Source of the DNA: Curtobacterium sp. S6
GTDB taxonomy: Bacteria > Actinomycetota > Actinomycetes > Actinomycetales > Micrococcaceae
Length of the DNA stretch: 64,000 nucleotides
NCBI RefSeq assembly: GCF_000710345.2
Contig: NZ_JHEL01000015.1
Span: 868,001-932,000, forward strand
Direction of reading: 5' to 3'
Part shown: piece after piece, positions 42,601 through 52,800 of the stretch
Layout of the letters: each line of letters begins with the position of its first letter
Numbering within the stretch: the stretch's first letter is position 1
Made by a program: the position numbers and the translations under genes
The notes under the pieces: generated by a model
What the model was told of the DNA's origin: nothing
Seen by the model: the letters and a program-made list of their open reading frames with translations, nothing else
Databases searched by the model: none

Positions 42601-43921
42601 GCACGATGTCGGAAACGCGCTCGTCGGCGTCGTACACGAGGACTTCGTCGGCGGGATCCACGTCGTTCGGGTGTTTCGGCGTGGAGGTGAACTCGCGCCG
42701 GGTCCGCGGGCGGTGAACCTGCGCCCGATTAAGATTCGATGCCTCCCGCAGCAGACCCGACTCCGCCCTGGTCGGAAGATCGCCGACGGTGTCCGACAGG
42801 TCCGCAAAGGTCGAGATCACGGTGCGGGACTCGATGTGCATCCCGGGCACGTCCATGCAGGTCGAACGCATCGCTTCGAGGACGGCTTCCGGGGTGAGCC
42901 TCGAACCGGAGGTCGCCTTTCGATGAACGCCCTCGGCGTAGAGGTCAATTCCGAAGTCACGACGAAGCTGACGAACCATGGCCGGGTTCAACCGTGCCGG
43001 TCCGTTGATGCGCAGTTCGAAGTCGTCCCCGTCCGGATGGGGATTGATGACAACCGGAGCGAGCAGGACCGGCGCGATATGCCGGCGTTCCCCCCGGGCC
43101 CCGTCGGGCACGCGCGACGGGTGACGCGACGCGAACCACGAGGCCGTTCCGGCGGCGAGGAAGCCTGCGTCGAGGCCATGGTCCGCGTCGAGTTCAAAGA
43201 TTTTGGCCCGGATGGCTCGCGCGGCACGGACGCCGTTGGTGAAGGCGCCCCGGTCCCGCAGGATCGTCGAGAGGCGGGTCTTGCGACCGGCCAGCAACTG
43301 GGCGTAGCCGGAGGGATTCGAGGAGGTGAGGTCAATGTGGACGTTGTCGACCATATTGAAATCGAGCAGAGCGTCGGGCCCGGTGTACACGTCGACCTGG
43401 TGAAGCCAACGTTCCAGGAGAAGCTCGTCGTCGGCGTCCGCGGTGGCGGCCTGTTCGTCTTCGGCCTCGTCCGAGGCGGTGTCCCCGGAGGGCCGGGCGG
43501 CCGCGCGAGACCCTTCGTGGGGTTCCTCGGCTCCGGTCTCGGCGGGCTCTGGCTCGGGTTTGGACGCAGACTCCTGGGCCTCGGCCGGAGAGGGGTCCTC
43601 CGTTTCGGGGTCGGGTACGACGCTCAGTGCCGAGACCGATGCCAACGATTCGGGTCGCGCGGATTCGACATCCGCCTGGCCGACCGCGGCGATCCGAACG
43701 TCGTGGTCGGTCGAGCGTTCCGACCCCGTGGAGACCGCCTCATCGGCATCCCCGCTCGCATCGGAGGGTGTGCCCTGGGGTCGGGGCTCGACCGGGGAAC
43801 CGCCCGACGTCGCCTCGGGCGCCGGTTGGGCGGCCCAAGGTGCCGAGGCCTTCGAGGAACTCGACGCCGAATTCCTCGACGGGTCCTTCTCGTGCTGATC
43901 GGCGGAATCTGGCTTCGTCAC
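39608..43921 (-). CDS. Large helicase-like protein (SF1/DUF4011-related) with degraded ATPase motifs
   Basis: A 1437-residue protein. The first 165 residues are acidic, low-complexity and probably disordered. Next comes a folded part (LLDFNMVDNVHIDLTSSN, RRHIAPVLLAPVVINP) as in DUF4011-type helicase fusions. At about residue 450 the Walker A position reads TVTAPAGTQHLRAALNVVAG, lacking the GK[S/T]; at about 985 the Walker B region reads VVILDSESTPFGTCLSALARTDQVIAFGD in place of DEA(S/Q). The C-terminal domain ends GWNQASLWTVDVFTDPQAVANRILGYLGLD. It should bind DNA or proteins but not hydrolyse ATP well. Start ATG is at 43921. Confidence 0.8.
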   Translation of the reverse strand: MTKPDSADQHEKDPSRNSASSSSKASAPWAAQPAPEATSGGSPVEPRPQGTPSDASGDADEAVSTGSERSTDHDVRIAAVGQADVESARPESLASVSALSVVPDPETEDPSPAEAQESASKPEPEPAETGAEEPHEGSRAAARPSGDTASDEAEDEQAATADADDELLLERWLHQVDVYTGPDALLDFNMVDNVHIDLTSSNPSGYAQLLAGRKTRLSTILRDRGAFTNGVRAARAIRAKIFELDADHGLDAGFLAAGTASWFASRHPSRVPDGARGERRHIAPVLLAPVVINPHPDGDDFELRINGPARLNPAMVRQLRRDFGIDLYAEGVHRKATSGSRLTPEAVLEAMRSTCMDVPGMHIESRTVISTFADLSDTVGDLPTRAESGLLREASNLNRAQVHRPRTRREFTSTPKHPNDVDPADEVLVYDADERVSDIVQRARAGESMTVTAPAGTQHLRAALNVVAGLLADGKSVMVLAERRETLANVRRRLAELGLEDLTLEVGEEHSADGLTRDFIDAIVRYERAVEPRLGGLHEDLVDSRRKLIQHVDSLRWRDERWGVSPLQAMQTLAELTSRDHAPSTRVRFKRAVMDATVDRDETVAQLERVSELRAFNPTTRTAPWYGARLVNTEETKQARALVRDLLQQTRSLRSEISETFESIGLRPENSLGGWKKQLNLLDGIRGSLRRFNRDIFERPVTDLIAATASATWRRERGIEMSALQRSRLRRAAKEYIAPQVHIDDLHQALITVQAQREQWQEWAHEGRTVQLPGQLAEMTSAYGRLADGVADLAIVMEESPSRKDYFTISISELLETFEAMANDRFLLDTLPEREQLLHILRSKGLEELLADLEERHVPTRQVGAELDLAWWQSAFEIMLDRPEVNLVSGKSLAQWESTFRRSDAAHIASGPARVRYAAARGWNRRVQLKPVQARELRQILKGAPIGLWGYFDRAPDMVAGLRPLWLSSPFGVGRALPASARVDAVVILDSESTPFGTCLSALARTDQVIAFGDQHAGYPQPFIVSPTTGGDHAPSDDAVESVLDVLSQMIPGTSLGRIHEARDQTLVSYLNKAFYGGELETMPFGEEAVTSQRSVVVDYLRDPQPDDHVGAPIVESPKAEVKAVVEMVFDHAARNPRQSLAVLTAGSRHAARIAEGVRLGLESHPELREFFDPGLEPFRILDVARAQGLTRDRVIFSLGVAPAAGAQASHFGQLAEPHGRQRFVKAMSTARFQTRIVSSLSLESLKESALAEGMKDFVAFLEEYDAAHQATEGDERVSAILAPEHAGSEFLSVRDVQEDEYKADWLLADLAHRLRRSGADVTLTPGQEVDGIATAKTESLSAGAVPSPRARTAGPKEGPAIGGLRLPVGISTDGTARYAASSVRERSRLRPERLERTGWNQASLWTVDVFTDPQAVANRILGYLGLDIPSEDERPS

Positions 43922-44053
43922 GTTGTCTCTGCTTCCGTGTGGTCGGAGGGTGTTCGCGCATCGTCTGGGCGACGGTTATCCGGCGCACCACATCTATAGT
44001 AAGAGGTCTCTTCCGTCGATGTCGCACCTGCGGGCTTTTCCACCGTTAAACGG

Positions 44054-44094
44054 AATCGTGGCCCGACGCGCTGTCAACGTGTCGGGCCACGATT
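44054..44094. terminator. guaA terminator hairpin
   Basis: AATCGTGGCCCGAC (44054-44067) and GTCGGGCCACGATT (44081-44094) are exact complements around 13 bases. It lies 38 bases past the guaA stop on the minus strand. Confidence 0.75.
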
Positions 44095-44131
44095 CACTTC
44101 CGGACGCCGCCGGGGCGGACGACCGAGGGGA

Positions 44132-45730
44132 CTACTCCCATTCGATGGTTCCCGGGGGCTTCGAGGTCACGTCGAGGACCACTCGGTTGACCTCCTCAAC
44201 CTCGTTGGTGATGCGATTCGAGATTCGCGCGAGCAGGTCGTAGGGAAGCCGCGACCAATCGGCCGTCATGGCGTCCTCGGAGGAGACCGGACGCAACACG
44301 ATCGGGTGGCCGTAGGTGCGCCCATCGCCCTGGACGCCCACGGAACGTACCTGCGAGAGCAGGACGACCGGCATCTGCCAGACTTCCTCGTCGAGTCCGG
44401 CGCGCGTCAGCTCCGCGCGTGCGATGGCGTCGGCGGCGCGCAGAACCGTCAGGTTCTCCCTCGTCACCTCGCCGATCACGCGAATGCCCAGGCCCGGTCC
44501 CGGGAAGGGCTGCCTCGCGACGATCTTCTCGGGGACCCCGAGCTGACGACCGATCGCGCGCACCTCGTCCTTGAACAGGGTCCGCAGTGGCTCCACGAGA
44601 TCGAAGGCCAGGTCCTCGGGCAATCCCCCGACGTTGTGGTGTGACTTAATATTCGCCGCGCCTTCGCCCCCGCCGGACTCCACGACGTCCGGGTACAGGG
44701 TTCCCTGAACCAAGAACTTGATGTCTTCTCCGCTTCCGCCGGCCTCAGCAACGAGCTTGCGCTGCGCGGCCTCGAAGGAACGAATGAATTCGCGACCGAT
44801 CGCCTTGCGCTTGGTCTCGGGGTCGCTGACCCCTTCCAGGGCGCTCAGGAAGCGATCGGATTCATCGATCGTGACGACCTTGATGCCCATGGTCTCGGCG
44901 TAGTCTTCTTCAACCTGTTGCCGCTCCCCTTCGCGGAGGAGCCCGTGGTCGATGAAGAAACAGGTCAGCTGGTCGCCCACGGCGCGGTGGACCAGCGCCG
45001 CGGCCACCGAGCTGTCGACGCCGCCCGACAGCGCGCAGATGACCTTCGCGTCACCCACCTGCTGGCGGATCTTCTGGACCTGTTCCTCGATGACGTTGCC
45101 CGTGGTCCAGGTGGGGGTCAACCCGGCCACGTTGAACAGGAAGTTCTCGAGAATCTGCTGGCCGTAGTCGGAGTGCTTGACCTCGGGATGCCATTGCACC
45201 CCGCCGAGCTTGCGGGACTCGTTGACGAAGGCCGCCACCGGCGCGCCTTCCGTGCTTGCCAGGACCTCGAACCCGTTCGGGGCCTCCGTGACGGAATCGC
45301 CGTGGCTCATCCACACGTTCTGCGCCACCGGGGTGCCGCCGAGGAAGGACACCCCGCCGCCGGTCAACGTGGCGTCCGTGGCGCCGTATTCGCGCAGGCC
45401 GGTCTTGGCGACCTTACCCCCGAGGGTCTGCGCCATCACCTGGAATCCGTAGCAGATCCCGAACACGGGGACTCCGGAGTCGTACAGGTCAGGGTGCCCC
45501 GCCGGGGCACCGTCGGCGTAAACGCTCGAGGGGCCCCCGGAGAGAACGATCGCGGCCGGATTCTTGGCGAGAATGTCCCGGGCGGACATCGTGTGCGGCA
45601 CGATCTCCGAGTAGATGTTCGCGTCACGAACGCGTCGCGCGATCAGCTGGGCGTATTGCGCGCCGTAGTCAACGACCAGGACGGGGCGGTCTTCCAGCTC
45701 GGTCGACGCCGAGTTTTCGGATGGGGTCAC
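44132..45730 (-). CDS. guaA: GMP synthase (glutamine-hydrolysing)
   Basis: A 532-residue GuaA converting XMP to GMP. Class I amidotransferase: [19 protein letters not shown], the nucleophile in [18 protein letters not shown] and [15 protein letters not shown]. The ATP pyrophosphatase loop is [17 protein letters not shown], and [16 protein letters not shown] and the C-terminal dimer domain ending [13 protein letters not shown] complete it. Forms the guanine pathway with guaB nearby. Confidence 0.97.
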   Translation of the reverse strand: MTPSENSASTELEDRPVLVVDYGAQYAQLIARRVRDANIYSEIVPHTMSARDILAKNPAAIVLSGGPSSVYADGAPAGHPDLYDSGVPVFGICYGFQVMAQTLGGKVAKTGLREYGATDATLTGGGVSFLGGTPVAQNVWMSHGDSVTEAPNGFEVLASTEGAPVAAFVNESRKLGGVQWHPEVKHSDYGQQILENFLFNVAGLTPTWTTGNVIEEQVQKIRQQVGDAKVICALSGGVDSSVAAALVHRAVGDQLTCFFIDHGLLREGERQQVEEDYAETMGIKVVTIDESDRFLSALEGVSDPETKRKAIGREFIRSFEAAQRKLVAEAGGSGEDIKFLVQGTLYPDVVESGGGEGAANIKSHHNVGGLPEDLAFDLVEPLRTLFKDEVRAIGRQLGVPEKIVARQPFPGPGLGIRVIGEVTRENLTVLRAADAIARAELTRAGLDEEVWQMPVVLLSQVRSVGVQGDGRTYGHPIVLRPVSSEDAMTADWSRLPYDLLARISNRITNEVEEVNRVVLDVTSKPPGTIEWE

Positions 45731-45831
45731 TGCCTTACCTTCGGGGTTGGGGTGGATGCGTGCACGAAGCCTCGGGCTCTCCCGTGCTCCTCGGACCTCA
45801 GTCTAGGACACCGGGAGTCTCCGGGCCCGAG

Positions 45832-46395
45832 CTAGTACCTCTTGGTGGATTTGGGGTTCGCGGCGACCTGCGCCACGGTCTCGCGATGGATCTTGCGCTC
45901 GACGATGAATGACAGGAACGGCACGACGCCGCCCAGTGCCATCACGATCAGCTGCGGCAATGGCCACCGCATGAGCAGCCACAGGCGGAAGCACGCGAGC
46001 AGGTAAATCACGTAGAACCAACCGTGGACGATCAGCACGCCGGTCGAGATGTTCAACCCGCCGGTGAGGTTGCCGGTGTGTCGATTGAGCCAGCCGAGCG
46101 CCACGTTCTCACCCGTCGCGGCGTTGGTCGCGCCGGCCATCAGGTCGTAGCCGAACGCGTATCGGGTGATCATCTCGATCACGAGCAACAGCAGGAACGT
46201 ACCCGAGATCCAGGCGCAGTACTTGTAGAGCGACAGGGCGCCCCGGATCTGGGCCTGCGTGCCGCCGAATTTGCGCCGCGTGACCCGGGGCTTCCCGGAT
46301 GCTGCCGGGCTCGCATCGCTCGGCAACGTCACCTTTTTGCCGTCGGTTCTCTCGACGGGTCGGGGGCTGTTCTCGGGTGTGGGTTTATCGGTCAC
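45832..46395 (-). CDS. DUF3817 membrane protein
   Basis: A 187-residue protein. The first 60 residues are polar; three hydrophobic spans follow: ISGTFLLLLVIEMITRYAFG, GLNISTGVLIVHGWFYVIYLLACF and LPQLIVMALGGVVPFLSFIVERK. The last motif is typical of DUF3817. GTG at 46395 has GAGGTAA upstream and overlaps the stop of the SURF1 gene by eleven bases. Pairing with SURF1 suggests a link with cytochrome oxidase assembly or the membrane, inference only. Confidence 0.82.
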   Translation of the reverse strand: MTDKPTPENSPRPVERTDGKKVTLPSDASPAASGKPRVTRRKFGGTQAQIRGALSLYKYCAWISGTFLLLLVIEMITRYAFGYDLMAGATNAATGENVALGWLNRHTGNLTGGLNISTGVLIVHGWFYVIYLLACFRLWLLMRWPLPQLIVMALGGVVPFLSFIVERKIHRETVAQVAANPKSTKRY

Positions 46396-47377
46396 CGTGG
46401 TTACCTCGTTGCTGGTTGTGGGCCGATTCCGGCGTCGGTTCCGTCGTCTCCGTCGCATCGGATTCGTCGAAGTAGTAGTACTGCTCGTGCTCGGAATCGT
46501 AGTAATAGTGGCGGCCCGTGTCCTCTTCCAAGAACACGTTCTGGCTGCCTTCGGGGGCGAATTCGTAGTACTTCTCGGGGTGCGTCATGCGCTCGTGTTC
46601 ATCGCTCAGGAGCCGCCACCAGAGGAAGACCGCGAAGATCGCGAAGACCACCCACTCGATGGCGTAGAAGATATTGAGCCAGTTCACGGAGTGATCGACG
46701 ACCTGTTCGGTGTGGATCTTGTGCATGCCGGCTTGGGGATCCGTGAGGCTCGCGTCCGGCCGGACGCGCCCGTCCTGGGTGAGGGGCGTCGGCTGCCCCT
46801 CGGGGGTCTCCGAGGTCGCGGTGATCGTTCCGGCGTAGAGCGGCGCGTCCCAGATATTCGTCAGCTGCGCCGTCGCCGCCGAACCGAGAATCTGTTGCGA
46901 GCCGGCCTTCCGCGTGGTCACCGGGCCTTCGTTGGCCACCAGGCGCCCGGTCACGGTGACCGTCCAGGTCGGCTCCGCGCCCAAGCTCGTGGGATCCGAG
47001 TTGGTCGTGAAGCCGCGGGCGACGGCGACCGAATACTTCTCCGAGCCCTGGCCGGCGGTCTGGTCGGTCTGCAACTGGCTCACGACCCAGTAGCCCTTGG
47101 TCCCGTCGTTGACGCGGTTCTCGACCAAGCGACTCGAGTGCTCGACGTAATGCCCCGTGACGGAAACCATGGAATCCGCCTGGCTCGCGAGCACGGGCGA
47201 CAGCGGCTTGGCGACCTTGTCGAGGGGCTGAACGGTCTCCTTGGCGGGATCCGCATTGATCTGGTGCGAATCGGCCGACCCCAGTTGCCACTGGCTCAGA
47301 AGCATGAAGCCCGTGGCCAGGGCCAGCGCGAGCACCAGTGCCCCCAGCCACCGGGGGGTGAAGGCTAATTTGAGCAC
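46385..47377 (-). CDS. SURF1-family cytochrome oxidase assembly protein
   Basis: A 330-residue SURF1 (Shy1) protein. Two spans flank the soluble domain: residues about 10-29 (LGALVLALALATGFMLLS) and about 240-262 (WLNIFYAIEWVVFAIFAVFLWW). The family motifs VSVTGHY, LVENRVNDGTKGYWVVSQL and SVAVARGF are present. After the second span a tail of about 65 residues is unusually rich in Tyr, Glu and Asp. Supports haem a insertion into cytochrome c oxidase in the family. Confidence 0.9.
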   Translation of the reverse strand: MLKLAFTPRWLGALVLALALATGFMLLSQWQLGSADSHQINADPAKETVQPLDKVAKPLSPVLASQADSMVSVTGHYVEHSSRLVENRVNDGTKGYWVVSQLQTDQTAGQGSEKYSVAVARGFTTNSDPTSLGAEPTWTVTVTGRLVANEGPVTTRKAGSQQILGSAATAQLTNIWDAPLYAGTITATSETPEGQPTPLTQDGRVRPDASLTDPQAGMHKIHTEQVVDHSVNWLNIFYAIEWVVFAIFAVFLWWRLLSDEHERMTHPEKYYEFAPEGSQNVFLEEDTGRHYYYDSEHEQYYYFDESDATETTEPTPESAHNQQRGNHGDR

Positions 47378-47424
47378 GTCGTCCAGTCTATCGGTTGAAC
47401 CTGGGGCTTCCCCAAGTCGTCAAG

Positions 47425-47455
47425 GGACCGGCCCGCGGGTGCCGCGGGCCGGTCC
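47425..47455. terminator. guaB3 terminator hairpin
   Basis: GGACCGGCCCGCGG (47425-47438) and its exact complement (47442-47455) enclose GTG. It lies ten bases past the guaB3 stop on the minus strand. Confidence 0.75.
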
Positions 47456-47464
47456 TCGCGGTCA

Positions 47465-48598
47465 TCAGAATTGCGGGCGGCCGGCCAGCAGAACGTCGGA
47501 GCGTTGGAACTCCTTGAGGGTCGAGTAACCGGTCGTGGCCATGGCCCGCCGCAACGCTCCCATGAGATTCGAGGTTCCGTCCACGTGGTGCGACGGTCCG
47601 TACAAGACCTCTTCCAGCGAACCGACCTGGTTCATGGGCGTCCGGGTTCCGCGCGGGAACTCGTGGTGATGGGCCTCGGGACCCCAGTGATAACCGCGCC
47701 CGGGGGCCTCGGTCGCACGGGCCAACGGCGCTCCCACCATGACGGCGTCGGCGCCCATGGCCATGGCCTTGACCATGTCGCCGGAGAGGCCCAGGCCGCC
47801 GTCGGCGATCACGTGAACGTAGCGCCCGCCGGACTCGTCGAGGTAGTCGCCGCGCGCCGCCGCGACGTCGGAGATCGCCGACGCCATCGCCGCGTGGATC
47901 CCCAGGGCACGACGCGTCGTGGTGGTCGCTCCTCCCCCGAAGCCCACGAGCACGCCGGCGGCGCCGGTCCGCATCAGGTGCAGGGCGGGGGTGTATCCGG
48001 CCGCCCCACCGACGATCACGGGAACATCGAGCTCGTAGATGAACTTCTTCAGGTCCAGGGGCTCCTGATTCTGCGAGACGTGCTCGGCGGAGACCGTGGA
48101 CCCGCGGATGATGAACAGATCGGTTCCGGCGTTGACCACGGTCTTGTAGAACTCTTGGGTCCGCTGCGGGGTCAGCGCGCCCGCGACCACGACGCCGGCC
48201 TCGCGGATCTCCGCGAGACGCTCGGTGATCAGTTCGGCCTTGATCGGCTCGGCGTAGATCTCCTGCATGCGACGCGTCACGTATGACATGTCGTCCCGGG
48301 GCAGGAGCGAGATTTCCTCGAAGTAGGGCTGCGGATCTTCGTAGCGCGTCCAGAGTCCTTCAAGATTGAGCACGCCAAGACCGCCCAGCTTGCCCAGAGC
48401 GATCGCGGTCTGCGGTGACATCACGGAGTCCATGGGTGCCGCGAGAATCGGGGTCTCGAAGGTGAACGCGTCGATCTGCCACTGGGTGGAAACATCCCGG
48501 GGATCGCGCGTGCGCCGCGCGGGAACCAGGGCGATGTCGTCGAGCGAATAGGATCTGCGGGCGTTCTTGGAGCGCCCGATCTGGATGTCGTTGGACAC
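47465..48598 (-). CDS. guaB3: GuaB3-family IMP dehydrogenase-related protein
   Basis: A 377-residue TIM-barrel protein. YSLDDIALVPARRTRDPRDVS and TPILAAPMDSVMSPQTAIALGKLGGLGVLNLEGLWTRYEDP are IMPDH-like, while the CBS pair of true GuaB is absent. The flap/loop region GLGLSGDMVKAMAMGADAVMVGAPLARATEAPGRGYHWG and HEFPRGTRT are characteristic of the GuaB3 group. GTG 48598 has AAGGA upstream; an ATG six codons earlier is also open. Its biochemical role is not settled. Confidence 0.9.
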   Translation of the reverse strand: MSNDIQIGRSKNARRSYSLDDIALVPARRTRDPRDVSTQWQIDAFTFETPILAAPMDSVMSPQTAIALGKLGGLGVLNLEGLWTRYEDPQPYFEEISLLPRDDMSYVTRRMQEIYAEPIKAELITERLAEIREAGVVVAGALTPQRTQEFYKTVVNAGTDLFIIRGSTVSAEHVSQNQEPLDLKKFIYELDVPVIVGGAAGYTPALHLMRTGAAGVLVGFGGGATTTTRRALGIHAAMASAISDVAAARGDYLDESGGRYVHVIADGGLGLSGDMVKAMAMGADAVMVGAPLARATEAPGRGYHWGPEAHHHEFPRGTRTPMNQVGSLEEVLYGPSHHVDGTSNLMGALRRAMATTGYSTLKEFQRSDVLLAGRPQF

Positions 48599-48637
48599 GG
48601 TTTTCCTTCTGCGCATCGGCTTCCCGACGCGGCGGAT

Positions 48638-50300
<1,663 letters not shown>

Positions 50301-50311
50301 ATGACGCCCAC

Positions 50312-52432
50312 CTACTTCGGTGCCGACAACCCCTTGTCGGAGGTGCTCAGCGCGTCGCCGAGGCGCTGGTCCATGAACTTCTTCATCGACCGGATGTACG
50401 TGGCCGTCAGGTGGCCGCTGTCCACGTACGTGTAAATGTTGCCGATGGCGGGGGGACACATTCCGTCGGGGCAGATGAGATCGTCCATGTCCACGGCCCC
50501 GTATCCGGGGATCTCCTGCTCCCACGGGAGCGTCGGGTCCGGCGTATTCCCCGTGACGTGGGGGAAGGTGCACTCCTCGAAGCTCTTGTCCTCCTCGCAG
50601 TCGGCCTGCGACTCGGAGAAGCGCGCGTTATCGCGAATGCCGATCACGCCGATCCCCTCGCTCGTCCACTTTCGGACCTGATCCTCGGAGCCGGCTCGGA
50701 TGTCCTCGCCCGACCCGTCATAGGCCGTGAAGGTGGACTGGATGATCAGGTTATCGGGATGCCAGTCCTGAATCGCGGCCTCGGCCTTGGGGATCCACTC
50801 CTGGCAATACGGGACGTCATGGTTATCCTCGACGCTCGTGAAGAAGCATCCGGGCTCCCGGATGAACACCAGATCCCAGTTGCGGTCCTTGGCCTGAGCC
50901 TCCATCGCGGTCATCCACTGTTCGGTGTGGCTGTTGCCGACGGCGACCACGTGCTTGGACGGATGATCGTTCTCGACGACGTGGTAACACGCCTCGCCGT
51001 CCAGCCCGTGCAGGTCCTTGCCGAAGTCGTCCTCTTTCGAGCACTCTTCGCCCATGCCGTTGAACTGCGCGAAGTCCTCGCTGCGCTTGAGCGCCGTGGG
51101 GAGCAGACCGGGGTGTTCCTCTCCGCGATACGTGTACTCGGGATCCAGGATCTCGGCGCCGGGGTTGTTCTTATCCGCCTTGGCCTCAATGTTGTGGGTG
51201 ACCAGGGCGATGCGGCCCTGCCACGCGATCACGGTTCCGGCTCCCAGCACGATGCAGGCGGCGATCACCACGAGGGCTCGCCAGCGTTTGGCCTCGGACC
51301 ACTTCCAGGTGCGCACCGGCGTATCCACGAGCCTCGTCAGCAGATATGCGGCCACGATCGAGACGGCCAGGATCACCAGGCCCGAGAAGAGACCGGCCTT
51401 CTCGCGCTCGGTGTAGGAGAGGTAAAAGACCAGCAACGGCCAGTGCACGAGATACAGGCCGTAGGAGTTCGACCCCAGCCACACGAGCGGCTTCCATTTC
51501 AGGATGCGGTCGGCGCCCCACCATGTGGTGGACTCACCGCAGATGATGATGAACGCCGCGGCGAGGGTCGGCCACAGGGCGATGTACCCCGGGAACTGCC
51601 CCTGAACGTCGAGCAGTGCGCCGCAGAGCAAGATGGCGAGCAGGCCCACCCAGGTCAAGACGGCGCTGATCCCCTTGGGAACCTTGATCCAGGGCAGAAC
51701 GATCGCGATCAGGGAGCCGAGGGCGAATTCCCACAGGCGCGCGAAGGTGTTGAAGTACGCGGCGGTCTGGTTGGACTCGGTGTAGTACACCGAAAACGCA
51801 AAGGAGCCGACGAAGACGATCGCGAAGATCACGGCCAGGGTGACCCGGGCCTTCGACCGGAACTTGATGACCAAGAAGCTGCCGAGCGCAAAGAGCAGCG
51901 GCCACATGAGGAATATCTGTCCCTGAATCGACAGGGACCAGAAGTGCCGGAACGGGGACGCCGCCCCGGAGTCGGCCGCGTAGTAGTCGACCGCGTTGAA
52001 GATCGAGAACCAGTTCTCGTAGTAGAAGATGACCGAGTAGGCCTCGTGCATGATCGAGGACCACTGGGCCGGCGAGAGCATGAACCTCGTGGTCACCAAG
52101 CTGGCCGCGACGATGATGGCGACCAGGGGCATGATGCGCTTGAACACGTGGACCCAATAGGTGCTCAGCTGCGTCCACCCGATGCTGACCCCGCGCTCGA
52201 TCTTTCCCGTAAAGGACAGCGTCATGAGGAACGCCGAGATCATCAGGAACACATCGACGCCGCCGGAGACCCGGCCGAACCAGATGTGATAGATCGCGAC
52301 GAGGAGCACGGCAAAGGCGCGAAGTCCTTGAATTTCCGGTCGGAACGCGCGCTTTCGACGGGGTTGCGCCTCGGGTGCGGAGGCGCCATTCGACGGTGCG
52401 GGGGTTGTGCCGTCGCCTTGAGATTGTGTCAT
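50312..52432 (-). CDS. Membrane acyltransferase 3-SGNH hydrolase fusion (OafA-like), copy 1
   Basis: A 706-residue protein that most likely O-acylates a surface glycan or peptidoglycan. The AT3 domain with about ten to eleven spans fills residues 30-390, opening FRPEIQGLRAFAVLLVAIYHIWFGRVSGGVDVFLMISAFLM with the catalytic-type His in YHIWF. A periplasmic SGNH domain follows: VVAVGNSHTEQWMTA gives the Ser block and YVDSGHLTATYIRS the Asp-His pair. The terminus reads QRLGDALSTSDKGLSAPK. A paralogue lies 368 bases upstream. Confidence 0.9.
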   Translation of the reverse strand: MTQSQGDGTTPAPSNGASAPEAQPRRKRAFRPEIQGLRAFAVLLVAIYHIWFGRVSGGVDVFLMISAFLMTLSFTGKIERGVSIGWTQLSTYWVHVFKRIMPLVAIIVAASLVTTRFMLSPAQWSSIMHEAYSVIFYYENWFSIFNAVDYYAADSGAASPFRHFWSLSIQGQIFLMWPLLFALGSFLVIKFRSKARVTLAVIFAIVFVGSFAFSVYYTESNQTAAYFNTFARLWEFALGSLIAIVLPWIKVPKGISAVLTWVGLLAILLCGALLDVQGQFPGYIALWPTLAAAFIIICGESTTWWGADRILKWKPLVWLGSNSYGLYLVHWPLLVFYLSYTEREKAGLFSGLVILAVSIVAAYLLTRLVDTPVRTWKWSEAKRWRALVVIAACIVLGAGTVIAWQGRIALVTHNIEAKADKNNPGAEILDPEYTYRGEEHPGLLPTALKRSEDFAQFNGMGEECSKEDDFGKDLHGLDGEACYHVVENDHPSKHVVAVGNSHTEQWMTAMEAQAKDRNWDLVFIREPGCFFTSVEDNHDVPYCQEWIPKAEAAIQDWHPDNLIIQSTFTAYDGSGEDIRAGSEDQVRKWTSEGIGVIGIRDNARFSESQADCEEDKSFEECTFPHVTGNTPDPTLPWEQEIPGYGAVDMDDLICPDGMCPPAIGNIYTYVDSGHLTATYIRSMKKFMDQRLGDALSTSDKGLSAPK

Positions 52433-52800
52433 GCAACTTCCTGTGTTTGCCTCTGCCGAGCAGCCTCACAGCGCCGGCGGTCGTCCTGGGCAACCAGTTC
52501 GGTCGGCGCCCGCCCCGCAATCCACGGGTCGTCGGGGGCCGGCCTCTGCACGGGTGGCCACGCGCTCCATGGCGCGCGGCAAGGACTTCGCTACATGCTA
52601 TGCGCCTCGGCCACGATTTTCAGAACCTCGGCATCCAAGGTTCGGAGGAATCCTACCCCGCGGTTGACGACGCCCATTCTGCCCTCCCGGCATCTGACGG
52701 CTCCTCGGGCGGCATGCCGGGCGACAAGGGGGCATAGGCTTCCCCGCGGTCGAATCCTCCGTGACAATAATTACCTTCGTCTCGGGCCTCGCGCGGCGAT
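52433..52800. other. Intergenic region between the two acyltransferase genes
   Basis: No protein-like frame, repeat, tRNA or clear promoter was seen; the open frames here look random. It is long enough to hold a promoter for copy 1 and a leader. Confidence 0.5.

Noticed and set aside
42179-43999. Long plus-strand open frame (about 600 codons) opposite the helicase-like gene
   Set aside because: It mirrors the high-GC codon pattern of the true gene, is composed mainly of R, G, V, D and H, and shows no domain.
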